Origin: Candidatus Rifleibacterium amylolyticum
Lineage (GTDB): Bacteria; Muiribacteriota; Ozemobacteria; Ozemobacterales; Ozemobacteraceae
Direction of reading: 5' to 3'
Assembly (NCBI GenBank): GCA_009917695.1
Contig: JAACJG010000006.1
Location: 1 to 64,000 of the forward strand
DNA: 64,000 nucleotides
Below are positions 58,216 through 64,000 of this stretch, piece by piece. The notes under the pieces were generated by a model. It was not told where the DNA came from and did no database searches. It saw only the letters and a program-made list of their open reading frames with translations. The translations under genes and the position numbers were made by a program. The number at the start of each line of letters is the position of its first letter. The stretch's first letter is position 1.

Positions 58216-61200
58216 TTACCATTCATAATATTGCAGGCGCCCATCCAAAGCACGATTAAGATTCGGAGAGTGAATCTTGAAAATGTCGCCAAAAGCGGTA
58301 GGTCGTGTCTGACCAGAAAAGGCCTTTTCGAGCTGAATGCCGTCGAACCAGACGGAACGGGGAGAATCCACACTGCTGTTCTGCAGCACGATCGCAACAT
58401 GACTGGCTACAGCCGGGTTATATTCAAGTTCGAAGCTCATGAATACACGGTAATACTTGAACGACTCTCCATCTATATTTATGGGAAGGCTGTAAGCCAG
58501 ACCATGATGATTCACTTCAAGTATCGGGGCGGTTTCAAACACCGCCAAAGTTCCATCAGCATTTACTCGTATTCCTGCCGTAGCTACCGACTGACCGTCC
58601 TCATCATATTGTATGAGCGAAAGATCGGCACTGCCGCTTCCGGGGCAGACCCAGGCCGAAAGGAAGAACAGATTGTCAGGAGCAGGCTGTGAGAACGTGC
58701 TGGTAGCGACCGTCTGATAAGCTGATCCTGGCAGCATGGCAAAGAAAGAGCTACTAGAAGGAGTCACTTCACACTGAAATTCGCAACCATCTGAAGCTGC
58801 CGCCGGGGTACTGGCAAACAGCGTCTGACCAGCTGTCGGGCCATAATTTCCAACCGTCTGGCCGGGCGGAATTGTAAGAGTGACCGTTATCGTGCCATAG
58901 TCACCCGGTGTCACCGGAGAGGCAAGATCGTAGGCGAGCTGAGCCGCATCTATCTGAGTGGGCAAGGAAATATGATTGATTGCGCTGAAAACCCATGAAT
59001 AGTTGCTCAAGGTTACGTTGCCGGTATTTTTGAAGGTTACATCGAGCGCTTTCGCTTCCCCCTGTGCGATCTGACCAAAGTCCACGATATTGAGCTCAGT
59101 ATGTAATACCGAATCGACGATCATCAACGAATGAGTCGCATTCACACTCAGCAGAACATTGAAGGTGGCAGAGGCTTCAGCGTTATCGACGACGTTGTTA
59201 TCGATTTCATCATCGTAAAACACTGCAGTTGCAATATAATTGCCGGGAGGAACCAGCGGCCCGATACTCAGATTCGCATTCCAGGAGTAATTGGCCGGGG
59301 TGGCTGCGATCGACTGCTCTCCTGCTGGAGTAAAAGACAGACTGGCCACCGGAAATGTATAAGTACTACCGGTCAGCGGGCTCAAGATCTGCCAGCGAAC
59401 GTTTGGCAGCGGCACCGGATTGCTGTTGTAGACGGTAACCGCCTGAGAATAATTGGCATTTACATTGCGCGCGCCGAAATCAAGAGGCGGATTAGCCGGA
59501 TTGGTCACGTAGAGCCCTTTGTCTCCGACAGTTACGCGCAGAACAAAAGTATCAGAAGCTTCTCCGGCAGTATAAGAACCAAGAGGCGCCAGATGATCTT
59601 CAAAAATAGCCTGGGTGCCATTGTAGGTATAAGAACCCTGAACCGGGCCGATGGTAACAGTCGCCGTGGCCACCATCGAGGCGCCGACTGCAAGATTGTT
59701 TGCCGGCAGCAACAGGGTTACATTACCAACCGGAATGCTGAAAGCGCCAAAAACAAGCGGCGCCTTGATCGAAAGAAGATTGCTCAAAGGCATGTTGCCA
59801 ACATTTCTTATTTCAAAATTTCCGCTTTTCGAACTGTTGCGACCGACATATTGAAGATCAAGCAGAGGGGTCGTCACATCGACAGCCCTTGTCGAAGTAA
59901 CTGTCAGCTCAAGCTGTACAGTGGTAGAAGCTTCGGCACTTTCATTGATGCCATTTCCATTCGAGTCTTCCCATACGATGAGAGTGCCGATATAAGTAGC
60001 CGCAGAAGCGTTTGGCGGCACACTCACCCGCCATGTCGACTGCTTGAACTGCCCGACGTTGAGTGCTCCGATATTGGCAGAGGTAATCACATTACTCGTA
60101 GCAGGAATATTGATGGGCCCCGGTAAGCTTGGAATCAGAACAGTCGCTGTCGCTTTGAGACTGGCCAGGTTGAGAGAGCCAATATTCCTTACGTTGAAGA
60201 TGACAGAACTGGACAATGCATTGGGGCCACCACTTGAATTCAAAATGGCTTCATCGATATCAACCTTCAAATCGCCAACTTCGCAGCTGACCATGAAGTT
60301 GGACTGCGCATCAGTCGGGTTTCGACCAGCAGGTAGCGTCATGTCGGCATACAACCAGAAATGGCCTGGAACACTGTTGTATACGCCATAGGTTGCTGCC
60401 GGAGGAACAGTTACCTCGATTTCGCGGGTAAAAAACGCACCAGGTGCGGCTGTAAACAATTCAGAAGGCGGGAAGCTGGCATTACCGGCGGGAATGGTAT
60501 CGGTAGCAGCCTGCAGTAAAACTTTTTCCCATCTCATGTCGGTCAAAGTCACGTTACCCGTGTTGCGGCAGTTGAAGCTTACCTTTTTTGATGTGCCGCG
60601 CGAAATGCCACCGAGACCCACAGTTGGAGACAATACCTGCACTTTGGCAACCGGCAGCACCTCTACCTGCAGGGTAAAAGAATTTCGGTATTCATCGACA
60701 TCCCATTTTCCATCGAGATCGTCATCATAATAAAAATACTGCAGGGCAGAATAAGTGCCGACGGCCATGCCGGCTGGCGCGAATATTACCAGGCCGATTG
60801 CCGCGTTGCCACCGATGGCTATTGAAGTGGGTAACGACCCATCGACAGCGATGCTCTCTGAACCGATTACGTCGAATGTGGCATTTATCAGAGGTTGCGG
60901 GTCGAATTTGAGTTTTGTTAACGGGAGAGTACCGAGGTTGTTCAGAGTCAGTCCGAAACCGGTCTTAACCTCCGAGGGTTCTATAGTGCCAGCATCTATA
61001 AGGCCGGGAACCAGCGAGTAGTCGATAGTGCCGACTCTGATATGAACCTGGAAAGTGTCACTGGCTTCGTCGGCATCGACGGTGCCAACGTTGTGCCAGT
61101 CATCCCAGACAGTCCAGGTCGCGATATAGAAGCCTTCATTGGCGACATTGGTAGCCGAGACGCTTGCAACGAAGCTTTCTGTCATACCCATCGGGCCATA

Positions 61201-64000
61201 AACACCAGGAGTCACATTGATGGCAAAAGTATTTGTAGCTCCGGGTAGAGCCATTATTTTTACGTTGTCCAAAGCCAGATTTCCACCACTGAAAATGTTT
61301 ACTGGCTTTGCCAATGTGTTTTTACCTACGGCCCAGTCACCGAGATCAACGATTTCCTGCGCAGCGAACACTCTCTTGCACGGCGGCACGGTAACTTTGA
61401 CTGCAAAAAAGTCATAAAGTTCGCCAAGGTCAAAGATATTATTACCATTGAGATCCTGATATACCGACATGGTTGCGATATAATCGTTCGCTTCCTTGTT
61501 ATAAGGAATGAACAGCGTTGCCGTAGCGTCTCTGGTCGCCCCAGCCGCGATTCCTCCGATTACCCCCGGGCTCATGCTCAGATTTGCCTTGCTGATCTTT
61601 ATCATACCGGGCCCGTTCAGGTCTGTGGTTATCCACTTTACGAAATCAAGCGGATAATTACCAAGGTTTTGAATTTGAGTCGGACCGACCATCTTGCTGT
61701 CACCGCATTCCATGACGCCAAAATCAAGCGTCGCAGAAGCCAGCGCAAGGTCGCGGGAGTAGATGATCAGACGATTCGACACTGACTTGTTCGATGTAAC
61801 CAGATTACCGGTGTTGAGATCGTAACCGGCCGCATAATAAGCCGGATTGACCGTCAATGAATAGCTGCCAACAAGCCCGGTATTTGTGTCTGCACGGTAT
61901 GTCCAGACATATTGCGATGCTTTGCCGGCAGCAACAGTTGCGCTTGCCGGAGTTGGCCCTGAAATAAGAGTCGCGCTGCCAATCGCAGCTGCAGATGGAA
62001 CCAGCAGCGAAGGAGAAGCGTTACTGATAGTCGAACCGCTTGCTACTGTGTTCGAAGCCAGCATGGTGACGGTAAAATTCTCACCGACAAACACTTCTGT
62101 AGGAGAAATGGTCAGCGATGCAACGAGATTTCCAGGAAGCTGAACGCGAAAATACTGTATCGCCCTTTTCGCGCCACCAGCAGCGGTTCCGCCGTCTGAA
62201 ATGAGCACAGTCCAGGTGGCAAGAGCCGCTCCGGCCGGGAGTGTATAAAGATGGTCGATATATCCATTTGCATCAGCAGCAAGCTCTGGCGAGATATTCA
62301 ACCAACCGGTTGGAGTGGTGCCGGCCTGTGGAATTTCACTGCTGTATAACCTGATTCGATAAGGAGTAGATAAGGCATCGAAGCCGTAGCCTCTTATATA
62401 AACTGTTTGCAGAACATTGAAATCAGATTGCAGAGGTGTGTAAGTCAAATTTCGCGACAACCAGATGCCCTGAGGCTGGATTGTCCAGGTGTCCTGGGGC
62501 GGCCCACCAGTCAGATACCCTCCGCTCTCCGGCCAGTTTTTATCATACCAGAGCAGATTCGAAGTAAATGTGTCGAGCCCGGTCGGAGAATCCTGGTTTA
62601 CCGATATATCATAAATGATAGTGACGGTTGTGCCGCCACCAGCAAGATCATAAGGAAATGCAGGTGATAAAACGCTCTGAGAGTATCCGCCAATGTCGAA
62701 AGACAGGCTGGCGGCTTCGAGCACAGCTGTTGCCTGGCCGCTGTTGCGAATCACAACCTCTATCCTTAGATTATTCTGGTTGAGATAGACGACTGTCGGC
62801 ACAGCCGTAATCGAATCAACAGATAAAGAAGGCTGGGTCTGAATCAAACATGTGTTGCTGAGAAATGCTGCACTGGTCAAAAAAGTACCATCACTGGCGT
62901 CAAAACCATAAACTGTTGCCGAAGCCGAAAAGTTGCCCGGTGCCAGCGCGGTAAAATCGTATGTGGCCGTTGCCTGACCGTCACCATCAACATCGATGAC
63001 CGCCGGGGCTGGCCCGGCATCGAGACTTGCCAGTAAAGCAGTGTTCAGATCAAGCGGACTTGCATAACCACTCTCAAGCTTTGCGCCACCAGTATTAACG
63101 AAAGTCATCGAACCGACAAATGACTGTCCGACAGAAACCTGCGCCGGCAACTCGAACATACCGCTCAAAACCGCAGGAGAAGTTACTTCAAAAAGATTCT
63201 CGACGGCTATGATCGTATTGGTCGGGTTGGTAATGCGCACTTTATAGTCACCGTAGGGAGATGCCGGAGCAATATCGAACTGGTGATACATGGTTCCAGA
63301 GGCGTCTGCGGTCAGCGGCGGCGATACCAGCACAGTATTGTTCGAGGGATCCAGCCAGCGGAACACGTATTCTGCATAAGGATTAACATTTTCACCGCGC
63401 GCGTAAACTGTTATGTTTCCAACCGTGGGCCGGTTAAAGCTTGCTGATGGAAAAGCGTATGCCGGATCTTTGAAGGTGTTGAGCTTTTCAGCTCTAATCG
63501 TCCAGGTGGCTGGTATAAGCGCGCCGGTATCCCACTTCAGAGGGCCACCGGTATTTTCGTCTGAACCATATATGTTGGCATTAACAGAATCGGTGCAGGT
63601 TGCAGTAGTCGGCGAAATATCGATACCGTATCGGGCCGTAGTCTCCATGTAACCGGGAAGCGTGATCGAAAATGGCGTGATACTGTAACAGGCATCATAG
63701 GTTCCGGTCGCAAAATATGGCGGAACCAGCAGGTCTGAATACTCCCATATTGCCGTAGCTTCGCCCATATTTGAAACTCTTAAAAATACCGGGGTATTGG
63801 TCTGGCCACGATACACCGTATCTGAGGCGATAACCTCTTCGAGAACCAGAGAACCGGGATTCTGTATTGTCCAGGAATCAGTTACATCAGAGCTTGAATC
63901 ATCGGTGTTGAGCCCGGAAAATTTGTCGGTACCCGAAGCGGTGCCGCTGATGACAGCAACGAAGCCAGAATCGCTCGTCGCTGAAACTTTGACCGCAAAT
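58216..64000 (-). CDS. Giant surface/secreted protein with tandem Ig-like repeats and C-terminal lectin-like domain (5' end outside window)
   Basis: Frame remains open from 63816 to the right edge (FAVKVSATSDSGFVAVISGTASGTDKFSGL...); repeats ending DxNGNGxxExxEAS; C-terminus VWFDGIQLEKAFSGQTRPTAF. Confidence 0.88.
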   Translation of the reverse strand, partial: FAVKVSATSDSGFVAVISGTASGTDKFSGLNTDDSSSDVTDSWTIQNPGSLVLEEVIASDTVYRGQTNTPVFLRVSNMGEATAIWEYSDLLVPPYFATGTYDACYSITPFSITLPGYMETTARYGIDISPTTATCTDSVNANIYGSDENTGGPLKWDTGALIPATWTIRAEKLNTFKDPAYAFPSASFNRPTVGNITVYARGENVNPYAEYVFRWLDPSNNTVLVSPPLTADASGTMYHQFDIAPASPYGDYKVRITNPTNTIIAVENLFEVTSPAVLSGMFELPAQVSVGQSFVGSMTFVNTGGAKLESGYASPLDLNTALLASLDAGPAPAVIDVDGDGQATATYDFTALAPGNFSASATVYGFDASDGTFLTSAAFLSNTCLIQTQPSLSVDSITAVPTVVYLNQNNLRIEVVIRNSGQATAVLEAASLSFDIGGYSQSVLSPAFPYDLAGGGTTVTIIYDISVNQDSPTGLDTFTSNLLWYDKNWPESGGYLTGGPPQDTWTIQPQGIWLSRNLTYTPLQSDFNVLQTVYIRGYGFDALSTPYRIRLYSSEIPQAGTTPTGWLNISPELAADANGYIDHLYTLPAGAALATWTVLISDGGTAAGGAKRAIQYFRVQLPGNLVASLTISPTEVFVGENFTVTMLASNTVASGSTISNASPSLLVPSAAAIGSATLISGPTPASATVAAGKASQYVWTYRADTNTGLVGSYSLTVNPAYYAAGYDLNTGNLVTSNKSVSNRLIIYSRDLALASATLDFGVMECGDSKMVGPTQIQNLGNYPLDFVKWITTDLNGPGMIKISKANLSMSPGVIGGIAAGATRDATATLFIPYNKEANDYIATMSVYQDLNGNNIFDLGELYDFFAVKVTVPPCKRVFAAQEIVDLGDWAVGKNTLAKPVNIFSGGNLALDNVKIMALPGATNTFAINVTPGVYGPMGMTESFVASVSATNVANEGFYIATWTVWDDWHNVGTVDADEASDTFQVHIRVGTIDYSLVPGLIDAGTIEPSEVKTGFGLTLNNLGTLPLTKLKFDPQPLINATFDVIGSESIAVDGSLPTSIAIGGNAAIGLVIFAPAGMAVGTYSALQYFYYDDDLDGKWDVDEYRNSFTLQVEVLPVAKVQVLSPTVGLGGISRGTSKKVSFNCRNTGNVTLTDMRWEKVLLQAATDTIPAGNASFPPSELFTAAPGAFFTREIEVTVPPAATYGVYNSVPGHFWLYADMTLPAGRNPTDAQSNFMVSCEVGDLKVDIDEAILNSSGGPNALSSSVIFNVRNIGSLNLASLKATATVLIPSLPGPINIPATSNVITSANIGALNVGQFKQSTWRVSVPPNASAATYIGTLIVWEDSNGNGINESAEASTTVQLELTVTSTRAVDVTTPLLDLQYVGRNSSKSGNFEIRNVGNMPLSNLLSIKAPLVFGAFSIPVGNVTLLLPANNLAVGASMVATATVTIGPVQGSYTYNGTQAIFEDHLAPLGSYTAGEASDTFVLRVTVGDKGLYVTNPANPPLDFGARNVNANYSQAVTVYNSNPVPLPNVRWQILSPLTGSTYTFPVASLSFTPAGEQSIAATPANYSWNANLSIGPLVPPGNYIATAVFYDDEIDNNVVDNAEASATFNVLLSVNATHSLMIVDSVLHTELNIVDFGQIAQGEAKALDVTFKNTGNVTLSNYSWVFSAINHISLPTQIDAAQLAYDLASPVTPGDYGTITVTLTIPPGQTVGNYGPTAGQTLFASTPAAASDGCEFQCEVTPSSSSFFAMLPGSAYQTVATSTFSQPAPDNLFFLSAWVCPGSGSADLSLIQYDEDGQSVATAGIRVNADGTLAVFETAPILEVNHHGLAYSLPINIDGESFKYYRVFMSFELEYNPAVASHVAIVLQNSSVDSPRSVWFDGIQLEKAFSGQTRPTAFGDIFKIHSPNLNRALDGRLQYYEW

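Noticed and set aside
59131-60126. 331-aa ORF antisense to the giant repeat protein
   Set aside because: Irregular composition and no motif; sense strand has ordered repeats.

Overview
The window is a dense bacterial chromosomal segment with about 45 protein genes. I recognised no tRNA or rRNA gene, CRISPR array or transposase. Most genes are housekeeping: gmk, gpmI, pth, argF, kdsD-like, bcp, acyP, a trmN6-like methyltransferase and a fused formiminotransferase-cyclodeaminase. There is also a CheC-CheD-sigma28-like operon, an alpha-2-macroglobulin plus PbpC pair, a tandem UvrD-type helicase-nuclease pair (AdnAB/AddAB-like), and many envelope or secreted proteins (FecR, LysM/M23, beta-barrels, lipoproteins). 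A giant repeat protein runs off the right edge. The strongest candidate for something undescribed is the minus-strand operon at 17849-21322. One gene looks like an alkaline phosphatase whose metal-ligand and nucleophile motifs are all substituted. The next looks like an archaeo-eukaryotic-primase-type domain, also lacking its catalytic motifs, fused to a RecA/DnaB-like ATPase with an altered P-loop. An intact acylphosphatase follows. Other leads are two intergenic elements with long closing helices and competing hairpins (101-293 and 27088-27260), two period-6 arrays flanking an alpha-amylase, and two families of dispersed palindromic repeats. Family assignments are from reading motifs by eye; no search was run. 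The source may be an uncultured Gram-negative lineage (Riflebacteria-like is a guess only).
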